This document shows positions 1 to 7,245 of a stretch of 64,000 nucleotides of DNA, piece by piece. Below the pieces are notes generated by a model. That model was not told the origin of the DNA. It did not search any database and saw only the letters and a program-made list of their open reading frames with translations. A program made the translations under genes and the position numbers. Location: positions 13,645 through 77,644 of the forward strand of contig CAZQCP010000003.1 of the NCBI GenBank assembly GCA_964592115.1. The letters run 5' to 3'. Within the stretch, counting starts at the first letter, position 1; each line of letters begins with the position of its first letter. Source of the stretch: Sva-07 sp964592115. Lineage in GTDB: Bacteria > Actinomycetota > Acidimicrobiia > Acidimicrobiales > Ilumatobacteraceae.

Positions 1-1236
1 GACGGCGTACGCGACGCGGTCCGACAACGCCTTGCCGAAGAACACCGAGAACCTCGTGCTCGTGTCGATCGCCCCACCCCACGTGTGGGTGAACGCCACG
101 TCGCTGAGCTCCGGGAACGTCTGGAAGAAGTGCTGCGACAGCTTGGCCCACGTCTCGGGGCGGCTCTCGAGCTCGGTCGACACCTTCGACCGCCAGAAGT
201 AGATGGCGTCGTATCCACCCCACAGGATCCGGTTGTCCGCGGTCAGCCGGTAGTAGTGGAACTGGTTCGTGATGTCGGACAGCCCCTGGCGCCCGCGCCA
301 CCCGATGCGACCGAGCTGCTCGGCGGTCAGCGGCTCGGTGACGAGGCAGTAGTCGTACACCGGCACCATGTACTGCCGGATGCGCTTGAGCAGCGGGCGG
401 TCGGCGTTCGTGCCGAGCACCGCGTGCTTGGCGCGGATGGTGCCGAGCGGCGTGGTGACGGCGACACCGCTGCCGTCCTTGTCGACGGACGTCGCCTTGG
501 AGTGTTCGTAGATGCGCACGCCGAGCGACTCCGCCACCCGCTTGAGCTCCCACGCCAGCTTCGCCGGGTCGACCAGCGCCGCCCGGTCCATGCGGTACAG
601 ACCGCCCGTGTAGGTCGGGGAGTCGATCTCGGCACGCATCGCCTCGGCGTCGAACCAGCGGACGCGCTGTCCGAGCGAGCGCAGCAAGTCGTGTTCCTCG
701 CGCAGCTCATCGAGATACGACGGGGGATGGGTGGTGGTGGCCACGTCGATCACGCCGTTGCGCTCGTAGTCACAGTCGATCGCGTAGCGCTCGATCGACG
801 CTTCGATCTCGTTGAGGTTGCGCAGACCGAGGTCCTCGAGCACGTCGAGCTCGTCTGGGTGGCGGGACAACCCGTTGGCGACCCCGTGGGTCAGCGACGC
901 TTCCATGAAGCCGCCGTTGCGCCCGCTCGCCGCGCCGCCGACCTCGCCCTTGTCGATGAGCACGACGTCGCGGGACGGGTCGCGCTCCTTCGCGACGACG
1001 GCGGTCCACAGCCCGGTGTACCCACCGCCGACGATGCAGAGGTCGCAGTGTTCGTCGCGTACGAGCGTCGGATTGGACTCGGGGATCTCAATGTTCTCCA
1101 GCCAGAACGGATACGGCTCGGCATCGGCGATCGCGTCGAGCGCGAGCTGGCTGTACTCCGCGCTGGCATCGTGCGCGCTGGCATCGTGAAGGTCGCCGTT
1201 GCGGCCGTCCAGGTCGTCGAAGCTCGTGTCGCTCAT
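1..1236 (-). CDS. FAD-dependent oxidoreductase, DAO family (C-terminus cut by window edge)
   Basis: Flavoprotein of the D-amino-acid/amine oxidase (DAO) superfamily, likely oxidising an amine or amino acid; substrate unknown. The 412 visible residues contain the FAD-binding dinucleotide loop GGGYTG at about 70-75, an Asp after the second strand (LIDK, about 95) for the FAD ribose, and a GAASGRNGGF segment at 101-110 typical of the family. The reading frame is open to base 1, so the C-terminal part lies outside. ATG at 1236 is chosen; a -10-like TACGAT lies at 1254-1259 on the minus strand. It is divergent from the SDR gene at 1343, with a family B inverted repeat between them. A gamma-glutamylputrescine-oxidase-like role is possible but not shown. 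Confidence 0.85.
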   Translation of the reverse strand, partial: MSDTSFDDLDGRNGDLHDASAHDASAEYSQLALDAIADAEPYPFWLENIEIPESNPTLVRDEHCDLCIVGGGYTGLWTAVVAKERDPSRDVVLIDKGEVGGAASGRNGGFMEASLTHGVANGLSRHPDELDVLEDLGLRNLNEIEASIERYAIDCDYERNGVIDVATTTHPPSYLDELREEHDLLRSLGQRVRWFDAEAMRAEIDSPTYTGGLYRMDRAALVDPAKLAWELKRVAESLGVRIYEHSKATSVDKDGSGVAVTTPLGTIRAKHAVLGTNADRPLLKRIRQYMVPVYDYCLVTEPLTAEQLGRIGWRGRQGLSDITNQFHYYRLTADNRILWGGYDAIYFWRSKVSTELESRPETWAKLSQHFFQTFPELSDVAFTHTWGGAIDTSTRFSVFFGKALSDRVAYAV

Positions 1237-1267
1237 GCTCTCACTGGCCGGCGATCGTACCGCGCCG

Positions 1268-1321
1268 CCCAAATGTGTCCGTCCGTTGCCGGCCAGCGGC
1301 ACGGAACGGACAGATTTGGGG
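1268..1321. repeat. Family B inverted repeat, copy 1
   Basis: Arms CCCAAATGTGTCCG and CGGACAGATTTGGGG face each other across about 25 bp. It lies in the divergent promoter region between the FAD oxidoreductase and the SDR and would overlap the -35 region of both. Four more copies are in the window. Confidence 0.8.
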
Positions 1322-1330
1322 TCGAGCGCG

Positions 1331-1336
1331 TACGGT
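1331..1336 (+). promoter_or_regulatory. -10 element TACGGT, leaderless-type promoter of the SDR at 1343
   Basis: TACGGT ends 6 nt before the ATG, so transcription is expected to start at or next to the start codon. Its identity as a promoter is inferred from position and from the recurrence of this layout. Confidence 0.5.
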
Positions 1337-1342
1337 GTCGGG

Positions 1343-2071
1343 ATGGATCTGGGGATCAGCGGACGACGGGCAGCGGTCGCGGCGGGGACGTCGGGACTGG
1401 GGTTGGCGACGGCGGTGGCGTTGGCGAGCGAAGGCGTGCACGTGGCGATCTGTGGCCGCGACGAGGCGCGCCTTGCGCAGGCGGCCGAGACCGTCGGCCA
1501 CGGATGCGTGCCACTCGTCGGCGACGTGTCGACGCCGGATGGAGCGGCAGCGTTCGTCGCCGCGGCTGCCGATGCGCTCGGTGCGGTCGACATCCTCGTG
1601 CCGAACGCCGGTGGCCCACCACCGGGCAACTTCGCCTCGACGCCGATCGACGCCTATCCGTCGGCGATCGACCTCAACTTGATGTCGGTCGTCGCGATGT
1701 GCAAAGCCGCCGTACCGCCGATGCAGGAGCGGCGCTGGGGCCGCGTCGTGGCCATCACGTCGTTGTCGGTGCGCCAGCCGATGGCCAACCTGATCCTGTC
1801 GAACACGGCCCGCGCCGGGGCGACAGCCTTCTTGAAGACGCTGGCGCTCGAGGTGGCGGGCGACGGGGTGACGGTCAACAGCGTCCAGCCGGGCCTCCAT
1901 CGCACCCCGCGGGTGGAACAGCTCTACGGTGGCGATGGCGCGGCGTCGATGCGCATGGGTGAAGCCGCCGACTTCGGCCAGATCGTCGCCTTCTTGTGCT
2001 CGGAGCAGGCCAAGTTCACCACCGGGCTCGGCCTCCACGTCGACGGCGGCTCCTACCTGGCCCTCCAGTAA
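1343..2071 (+). CDS. SDR-family oxidoreductase with atypical active site
   Basis: Short-chain dehydrogenase/reductase fold of 242 residues. The nucleotide-binding loop is AGTSGLGL (14-21, Ala for the usual Thr) and the NAG motif is at 88-90. The catalytic Ser region (TS, 139-140) is present, but the YxxxK motif is replaced by SNTAR (153-157), so a classical Tyr/Lys proton relay is absent. Some annotated 3-oxoacyl-reductase-like SDRs share this change, and the reaction cannot be inferred safely. The start at 1343 is chosen because the fold begins there and TACGGT sits 6 nt upstream; longer in-frame starts run back through the family B repeat. It ends just before a family A element. Confidence 0.85.
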   Translation: MDLGISGRRAAVAAGTSGLGLATAVALASEGVHVAICGRDEARLAQAAETVGHGCVPLVGDVSTPDGAAAFVAAAADALGAVDILVPNAGGPPPGNFASTPIDAYPSAIDLNLMSVVAMCKAAVPPMQERRWGRVVAITSLSVRQPMANLILSNTARAGATAFLKTLALEVAGDGVTVNSVQPGLHRTPRVEQLYGGDGAASMRMGEAADFGQIVAFLCSEQAKFTTGLGLHVDGGSYLALQ

Positions 2072-2072
2072 C

Positions 2073-2182
2073 CGGGATTGCATCCGGGGTCAGAGCCCAG
2101 ATGCAACAGGAAGCGAGGCGCGCGTGGGCTCACCCGTCGTGTGTTCGGTTGCATCTGGGGTCTGACCCCGGATGCAATCCCG
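2073..2182. repeat. Family A long inverted repeat, copy 1
   Basis: Two roughly 33-bp arms (outer GATTGCATCCGGGGTCAG, inner CAGATGCAAC) face each other across a 40-bp spacer. It lies in the convergent junction of the SDR and the glycosyltransferase. A further half unit, CCGGATGCGATCA (2180-2192), follows and forms the glycosyltransferase stop codon. Confidence 0.85.
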
Positions 2183-2189
2183 GATGCGA

Positions 2190-3146
2190 TCAGCCGTCGT
2201 AGTCCTCGCGCTTGGCGCGCAGGCGGAGCTCTTCGAGCACGCGCCGGCTGCCCGCTTGCAGGTCGGCGAGGAAGGCGACCGCCCAGATCTGGGCGGCGAC
2301 CACGATCAGCAAGAAGCCGCCGAGGAGGCTTGGCACCCGGCTCGTGTACTCGTCTTCGAACAGGTAGAGGAACAACCACCGCAACAGCACGGCGACGCCG
2401 AGCAGGAACGGCACCGCACCGACCATGAAGAAGAACCGGAACGGCTTGTACATCGCGAAGCTGCGGATGATCGCCGACGCCGATCGCAAGACGTAGCGCG
2501 CGGTGCTCTTGACGAGGCGCGACTCCCGGGTCTTCGGGTTCACCCCGATCGGCACCGACACGACGGCGATGTCGTTCCAGCCGGCCTGGACGATCGTCTC
2601 CATCGTGTACGTGTAGCGACCGAACACCTGCACGCGCATCGCCGCGTCCCGGCTGTACGCCCGAAAGCCGCTCGCCGCGTCGCGCACGCCCGTGCCGGAG
2701 AACCGGCGCACGACCGAGCTGCCGATGCGCTGGAGGACCTTCTTCGTGCGCGAGAAGTCGTCGACGTCCTTGATCGGGCGCTCACCGACGACCATGTCGG
2801 CGTCGCCCGACAGCACGGGAGCGACGAGGTCGGGGATCGACGACGCTCGATATTGGTTGTCAGCGTCGGTGTTGACGATCACCGTCGCGCCAGCGCGCAG
2901 GCAAGCGTCGAGGCCGGTCAGGAACGCCGCGGCCAACCCACGGTTGCGTCCGTGGCTGATGATGTGGTCGACGCCGAGCGAGCGGGCCACCTCGACGGTG
3001 CGATCGGTGCTGCCGTCGTCGATGACGAGCCACTCGACGACGTCGATGCCGGGCACGTTGCGGGGAAGATCGGCGATCGTCTGCGGAAGCGTCGCTTCCT
3101 CGTTGAAGCACGGGATCTGGATGATCAGCTTGATCGGCCCGGACAT
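2190..3146 (-). CDS. Family 2 glycosyltransferase (polyprenyl-phosphate sugar transferase type) with two C-terminal membrane helices
   Basis: Cytoplasmic GT-A domain that probably moves a sugar from a nucleotide donor to a polyprenyl phosphate. PCFNEE (12-17), DDGSTD (43-48) and the metal-binding NTDADNQY (92-99) are the GT2 landmarks. Two hydrophobic stretches near residues 235-257 and 272-295 would anchor it in the membrane. The ATG at 3146 overlaps the stop of the upstream flippase-like gene (TGATG), indicating translational coupling; a GTG three bases earlier is the alternative. The stop codon TGA at 2192-2190 is formed by a family A half repeat. Its partners suggest export of a lipid-linked sugar to the cell surface; the sugar is not determinable. 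Confidence 0.88.
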   Translation of the reverse strand: MSGPIKLIIQIPCFNEEATLPQTIADLPRNVPGIDVVEWLVIDDGSTDRTVEVARSLGVDHIISHGRNRGLAAAFLTGLDACLRAGATVIVNTDADNQYRASSIPDLVAPVLSGDADMVVGERPIKDVDDFSRTKKVLQRIGSSVVRRFSGTGVRDAASGFRAYSRDAAMRVQVFGRYTYTMETIVQAGWNDIAVVSVPIGVNPKTRESRLVKSTARYVLRSASAIIRSFAMYKPFRFFFMVGAVPFLLGVAVLLRWLFLYLFEDEYTSRVPSLLGGFLLIVVAAQIWAVAFLADLQAGSRRVLEELRLRAKREDYDG

Positions 3147-4108
3147 CACGGCGCAGCGTACCCGTCACGCCCTGGGTACTCCGGGCGGACCTCCCGGCGG
3201 GACGCGGCAGTGGCGATCGCTGCCGCACTCAGGTCGACGACGATCGACACGACACGACTGATGACCGCCGTCGACAGTGCGACGGTGCTGCCGAGCGGGG
3301 CGGTCATGATCGACACGAAGACGGTCTCGCGCACTCCAAGCCCGCCGGGGAGCCCGATGATCACGAACCCGGCCATCCACGACAGGCACGTCGCAGCGAG
3401 CAGTTGCACGACGAGGCGAACGTCGAGATCGACGCCGAGGGCGACGACGGCAAACACGTTCATCCCGGAGAAGAACACCCAGACCGGCACGTGGCGGCCG
3501 ACGAGGGAGCCGAGCCAACCTGCCGAGGGCAGTCCGAGGTCTCGCCGCAGCACCCGCGATACGGCCCGTTCGCCGACGGCGCGCGCCCGCGGTACGGCCA
3601 CGAGCGCCCCGCCGATGAGCATGCCGGCGCCGATCGCCAGGGAGATCCACCGCACCGCGCCGTCGACCGCCAGCCCGGTGCCTGCACCGACCGCGGCCGC
3701 GCCGACGAACGTGCCGATCATCGACCACGCGGTCGACGTGTACGCGGCACGTCTGGGGATCGCGCCGCGGTGCGCCAGTTCGGCCTGTCCGACGATCGGC
3801 CAGATCCCGCCTGGGACGTACTTGCCGAGCTGACCGACGAAGAACCACGCCAAGCCGCGGCGGGCGGTGACGGCCTCACCGCCGGTGCGCATGATCCAGA
3901 GCCACGCGAGGCCGATGAGGCTCATCGCGAGCCACCCGGTGACGACTCCGAGTACGAGCCACGCCGGTGTCGCCGACTCGAAGGCGTCGGCGATCGCATC
4001 GCGATCGCGCACGATGCGGATCGCCACGAAGGCGATGCCGGCGACCCCGATGGCGACGCCGACCAGGTTCGCCAGTCGTGACCGGGTGAGCAGGCGGCCG
4101 CGCTTCAC
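3146..4108 (-). CDS. Flippase-like integral membrane protein (lysylphosphatidylglycerol synthase TM-domain family)
   Basis: A 320-residue protein with about seven to eight hydrophobic segments spread along its length. The GKYVPGGIWPIVGQ stretch (about 114-127) is characteristic of the UPF0104/LPG synthase transmembrane family, whose members are often annotated as flippase-like. The C-terminal LPG synthetase domain is absent, so lipid aminoacylation is not expected. Membership is seen in sequence; a lipid or lipid-linked-sugar translocation role is inferred from its place between a methyltransferase and a polyprenol-type glycosyltransferase. It is 34 bp downstream of the methyltransferase and coupled to the glycosyltransferase. 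Confidence 0.8.
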   Translation of the reverse strand: MKRGRLLTRSRLANLVGVAIGVAGIAFVAIRIVRDRDAIADAFESATPAWLVLGVVTGWLAMSLIGLAWLWIMRTGGEAVTARRGLAWFFVGQLGKYVPGGIWPIVGQAELAHRGAIPRRAAYTSTAWSMIGTFVGAAAVGAGTGLAVDGAVRWISLAIGAGMLIGGALVAVPRARAVGERAVSRVLRRDLGLPSAGWLGSLVGRHVPVWVFFSGMNVFAVVALGVDLDVRLVVQLLAATCLSWMAGFVIIGLPGGLGVRETVFVSIMTAPLGSTVALSTAVISRVVSIVVDLSAAAIATAASRREVRPEYPGRDGYAAP

Positions 4109-4142
4109 GCCGGACGGGCCCGTCGCGTCTCGTGGCGCAAGT

Positions 4143-4742
4143 TCACCGGGTGTGAGCGCGGACCATCGTCCACGGCATCGGATTGCGTGTCTCGTCGACG
4201 GCGAACTGCGTGGCCACGAGCTTGCGGAAGCCGCGGCTGGTCCAGTGGTTGATGTGGCCCGGGGTATTGCCGAAGTCGCGGATGTAGCGCCCGCGGGCCA
4301 TGTTGCCCACGCGCCAGATCGGCTCGAAGGGCACGGAGGCGATCAACGAACCGGCGCACACGCGGCGGAGCTCGACGAGTGCGCCGCTCGTGTCGGGCAG
4401 ATGCTCGAACACCTCGATCGCCAATACGAGGTCGAACGCGTCGTCCGGGAACGGCAGTGTCGTGGCGTCGCCGAACACGCAGGAGAGGTCACGCTCGGCC
4501 CAGCTGCCGGCGAGCTCGTCGTCGGGGAGATCGAGGCCGACCACGGACGCCTGCGGGAAGCGCTCGCCGATGCGAGCGTTGACGACGCCCTCGCCGACGC
4601 CGATCTCGAGCACGCGGGCCGGCGGCGCGATGGCGTCGAGGAACCCATCGAGGGCATCGAAGAACCCGCGCATCATGCGCTGCTCGATCGGGTTCGTCGA
4701 CCCGTACTTGTCGTACGTGTTCCCCGTCGGAGTGCTGGTCAC
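4143..4742 (-). CDS. Class I SAM-dependent methyltransferase
   Basis: A 199-residue methyltransferase of the Methyltransf_11 type. Motif I is LEIGVGEG (45-52), an acidic residue ends strand 2 (GLDLPDD), and the post-motif region reads FGDATTLPF followed by FDLVLAIEVFEHL. No substrate-specific domain is attached. The start is GTG at 4742. It lies in a minus-strand group with two glycosyltransferase-type proteins and a flippase-like protein, so a glycolipid or lipid-linked-sugar substrate is reasonable but not shown. A family D hairpin separates it from the upstream GT-C gene. Confidence 0.82.
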   Translation of the reverse strand: MTSTPTGNTYDKYGSTNPIEQRMMRGFFDALDGFLDAIAPPARVLEIGVGEGVVNARIGERFPQASVVGLDLPDDELAGSWAERDLSCVFGDATTLPFPDDAFDLVLAIEVFEHLPDTSGALVELRRVCAGSLIASVPFEPIWRVGNMARGRYIRDFGNTPGHINHWTSRGFRKLVATQFAVDETRNPMPWTMVRAHTR

Positions 4743-4764
4743 GGTGTTCAGTCTGGCGGGAGCA

Positions 4765-4801
4765 ACGAACTTTGGGGACGGGACCCTTCCCCAAAGTTCG
4801 T
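4765..4801. repeat. Family D hairpin, copy 1
   Basis: Perfect 14-bp arms ACGAACTTTGGGGA / TCCCCAAAGTTCGT with a 9-nt loop CGGGACCCT. The base at 4801 is shared with the stop codon of the GT-C gene. It could terminate or attenuate transcription between that gene and the methyltransferase. Confidence 0.85.
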
Positions 4802-6360
4802 CAGTCGGGGAGCTTCCAGAGGATCCATGCGCTGTCGGACCACACCTCGTCCCAGCCTCGCAGCCGTGCGTCGCTGACCGTGAGCGTCGGTTGCCAGTAG
4901 GTCGAGTTGCGGCGCTGCGCGAAGTAGTCGGCGTGCAGCGCGATGCGCTCCAGGTTCTTCGTCTGGAAGCTGCGCCGGTCGGTGAGCAGCGTCATCGTCC
5001 GGGCGCGGAAGTAGGCGATCGTCGAGTCGGCGGGCGTGTGCTCGCTCACGGCATCGAAGATCGGTGCGACGACCGGGTTCGACGGCCCCGAAAGTACCCG
5101 TCCCGCGGCGTTGTAGCTGCGCACGTCGGCGATGTCGCCGCGCAACACCACGAGATGGGCCACGACGAGCACCGCCAGCGGTGCCAACACGACAGCCTGG
5201 ATCACCCGGTGACGCCGGCGATCGTGTGCCTCACTCGCCGTGGAGGATCGACTGGTGACCGCCGTCAGCCACTGTCCGGCAGCGACGAGCGCGGCGGTGA
5301 CGAAGTAGAGGATCCACGGCGTGACCTGGAGCCAGTAGCGGGGCACCTCGCGGAGGTGCGTGCTGATTGCCAGCGCGCTGAACACGGCGACCATCAACAA
5401 CGCACCGTCGAGCATCGGGCGCCGACGGATGCCGATCACCGCGCCGACGGCGGCGACCCCGAGCACCGCGACGCCGGCGATCGTGTGGGCGCCGAGCCCG
5501 AGGTGGTCGGCGAGCGTCGCCGGGTACTCGCCCAGGCGGTCGTCGAGATAGGACAACTCGTTGTCGTTGTTCGGCAGCAGCGTCGTCGGCATCAGCACGT
5601 GGAAGATGGCCGCGCTGGCGAGGAAGGCGGCGTACGGGGCGAACAGTGAGCGACCGTGCACTCGGACCCGTCCGACGAACCTGCGTCCGAGCGACCGGTC
5701 GAGCGGCAAGGCGCCGGCGCGGACGAGGTCGGCGACCTGCATGACGGCGATGACTCCGAGGAGCGCGACACTCTCGCGTCGCACGTTGAACGCCAGCGTC
5801 ACGAAGCCACCGAGAGCGACCAGCTGCCCGAGCGAGGCGTCGAGCAATGTGGCGCCCTCGCGCCTGATCCGGTCGTACCACCAGATGAACAGCGCCACGG
5901 CCACGAGGTGGGGGATCTCGGTCAAGAGCTGTTCGGTATGGGCGAGGTAGATCGGCGCCGTGGCGAACACGGCGGTCACCGCGACGGCCGCCGCACGGCC
6001 GATGCGCCGCCGCACGATGCCGTGGAACAGCACCAGCCACACGCACAAGAGGCCGACTTCGACGAGTTTGAGGCGGTCGTAGTCGAACCCCCACTGATGG
6101 ACGAACGGCGACAGCACGAGCGGCCACACCCACGGGTATCCGACCGGTCCCATGAGTGGGTCGGAGAGCCGGACCGTGAACCGGTTGTCGGCGATGACCG
6201 CCCCCATGTCGCCGTCGAACACGCTGCGCGCCTGGCGCAGGTAGAGCGCGAAGTCGTCGCCTTGGGTGTGCCCGTGACGATGCAACTGCACGGCGAGCCC
6301 GGCCGCGACCACGACGACGATGGGCAGCGCGATCCATCGGAAGACGGACGGCCGCGACAT
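4801..6360 (-). CDS. Polytopic membrane protein, GT-C (ArnT/dolichyl-mannosyltransferase-like) type
   Basis: A 519-residue integral membrane protein with an N-terminal helix, a periplasmic loop rich in acidic residues (QGDDFALYLRQ, about 34-44) and about eleven predicted helices, then a soluble C-terminal tail. This layout matches GT-C glycosyltransferases that use polyprenyl-phosphate sugars on the outer face of the membrane, and acidic residues in the first loop are typical of their catalytic site. Assignment is by topology rather than by a decisive motif. ATG at 6360 follows a TACCCT element by 7 nt. The stop codon abuts a family D hairpin. Confidence 0.65.
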   Translation of the reverse strand: MSRPSVFRWIALPIVVVVAAGLAVQLHRHGHTQGDDFALYLRQARSVFDGDMGAVIADNRFTVRLSDPLMGPVGYPWVWPLVLSPFVHQWGFDYDRLKLVEVGLLCVWLVLFHGIVRRRIGRAAAVAVTAVFATAPIYLAHTEQLLTEIPHLVAVALFIWWYDRIRREGATLLDASLGQLVALGGFVTLAFNVRRESVALLGVIAVMQVADLVRAGALPLDRSLGRRFVGRVRVHGRSLFAPYAAFLASAAIFHVLMPTTLLPNNDNELSYLDDRLGEYPATLADHLGLGAHTIAGVAVLGVAAVGAVIGIRRRPMLDGALLMVAVFSALAISTHLREVPRYWLQVTPWILYFVTAALVAAGQWLTAVTSRSSTASEAHDRRRHRVIQAVVLAPLAVLVVAHLVVLRGDIADVRSYNAAGRVLSGPSNPVVAPIFDAVSEHTPADSTIAYFRARTMTLLTDRRSFQTKNLERIALHADYFAQRRNSTYWQPTLTVSDARLRGWDEVWSDSAWILWKLPD

Positions 6361-6367
6361 CGTGGTC

Positions 6368-6373
6368 AGGGTA
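6368..6373 (-). promoter_or_regulatory. -10 element TACCCT, leaderless-type promoter of the GT-C gene
   Basis: Reads TACCCT on the minus strand and ends 7 nt before the ATG at 6360. It would drive the four-gene group down to 2190. Confidence 0.5.
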
Positions 6374-6420
6374 ATGCTTCGGTTCTCCCGCCGACCGGCG
6401 CGCCGGTTGGACGTCGCGTG

Positions 6421-7245
6421 CTACGAGGAGGCTTCGGCGAGGGCGCGGCGGGTGAGGACCTTGGCGAGGTGCTCGCGGTACTCGACGCTGGCGTTGAGGT
6501 CGGCTTGCGGTTCGGCGTCGGCGACGGCCTGTTCGGCGGCGTCGTCGATGCTCGCTCCGCTGGCGAGGGCGTTGGCAACGCTCGTGGCGAGCACCGGCGT
6601 CGAGCCCATGTTGACGAGCCCCACCCCGGCGTCGCCGTTGCGACGCCAGGCGGCGACACCGACGATCGCCCAGTCCTGGGCCCGGCGGTTGAACTTCTGG
6701 AAGCTCCACCCGGCACCGTCCATCTTCGGCACCTTGATCTCCACGAGCATCTCGTCGGCGGCGAGCGCCGACTCGAAGAACGTCTCGTAGAACTCGCTCG
6801 CCGGGATGTCGCGCCGCCCGTTGGGTCCCTGGGCGACGTAGGTGGCGCCGAGCGCGAGCGTTGTCGCCGGCAGATCGGAGGCGGGATCGGCGTGGGCGAT
6901 CGTGCCGCCGAGCGTGCCGCGGTGGCGTACCTGCGGGTCGCCGACGTGGCTCGCCGCGTGGGCCAGGAGCGGCACATGTTGACGCAACAACTCGGACGTC
7001 TCGACATCCATGTGGCGGGTGAGCGCGCCGATGGCGATGTGGTCGCCGGCATCGCGGATGTACGACAGGTCGTCGATGCGGCCGATGTCGATGAGCACCG
7101 CCGGCTGGGCGAGGCGCAGCTTCATCATCGGCAGCAGGCTGTGGCCGCCGGCGATGAACTTGGCTTCGTCGCCGTGCTCGCCGACGAGGCTGATCGCCTC
7201 CTCGGTGGAACCGGCGCGGACGTAATCGAATGCGGCGGGGATCAC
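6421..7245 (-). CDS. Molybdenum hydroxylase FAD-binding (medium, CoxM-like) subunit
   Basis: A 274-residue FAD subunit of a xanthine dehydrogenase/CO dehydrogenase-family enzyme; it passes electrons from the 2Fe-2S subunit to an acceptor. The FAD-binding signature KFIAGGHSLLPMMKLR (about 34-49) and the second segment RGTLGGTIAHADPASD (about 105-120) are clear. The GTG start at 7245 overlaps the stop of the large-subunit gene by 4 bp (GTGA), so the two are coupled. With the large (7242-9656) and small (9724-10188) subunits it forms a complete S-L-M set. Substrate unknown. Confidence 0.92.
   Translation of the reverse strand: MIPAAFDYVRAGSTEEAISLVGEHGDEAKFIAGGHSLLPMMKLRLAQPAVLIDIGRIDDLSYIRDAGDHIAIGALTRHMDVETSELLRQHVPLLAHAASHVGDPQVRHRGTLGGTIAHADPASDLPATTLALGATYVAQGPNGRRDIPASEFYETFFESALAADEMLVEIKVPKMDGAGWSFQKFNRRAQDWAIVGVAAWRRNGDAGVGLVNMGSTPVLATSVANALASGASIDDAAEQAVADAEPQADLNASVEYREHLAKVLTRRALAEASS

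Noticed and set aside
85..1962. Very long plus-strand open frame opposite the FAD oxidoreductase and running into the SDR
   Set aside because: It is antisense to a gene with clear FAD-binding motifs, rich in Arg/Val/Gly, and has no family resemblance; long antisense frames are expected at this G+C content.
2073..2182. Transposon terminal inverted repeats or an attachment site
   Set aside because: The arms enclose only about 40 bp with no coding capacity, and no integrase or transposase lies in the window; a repeat-element interpretation fits the multiple copies better.
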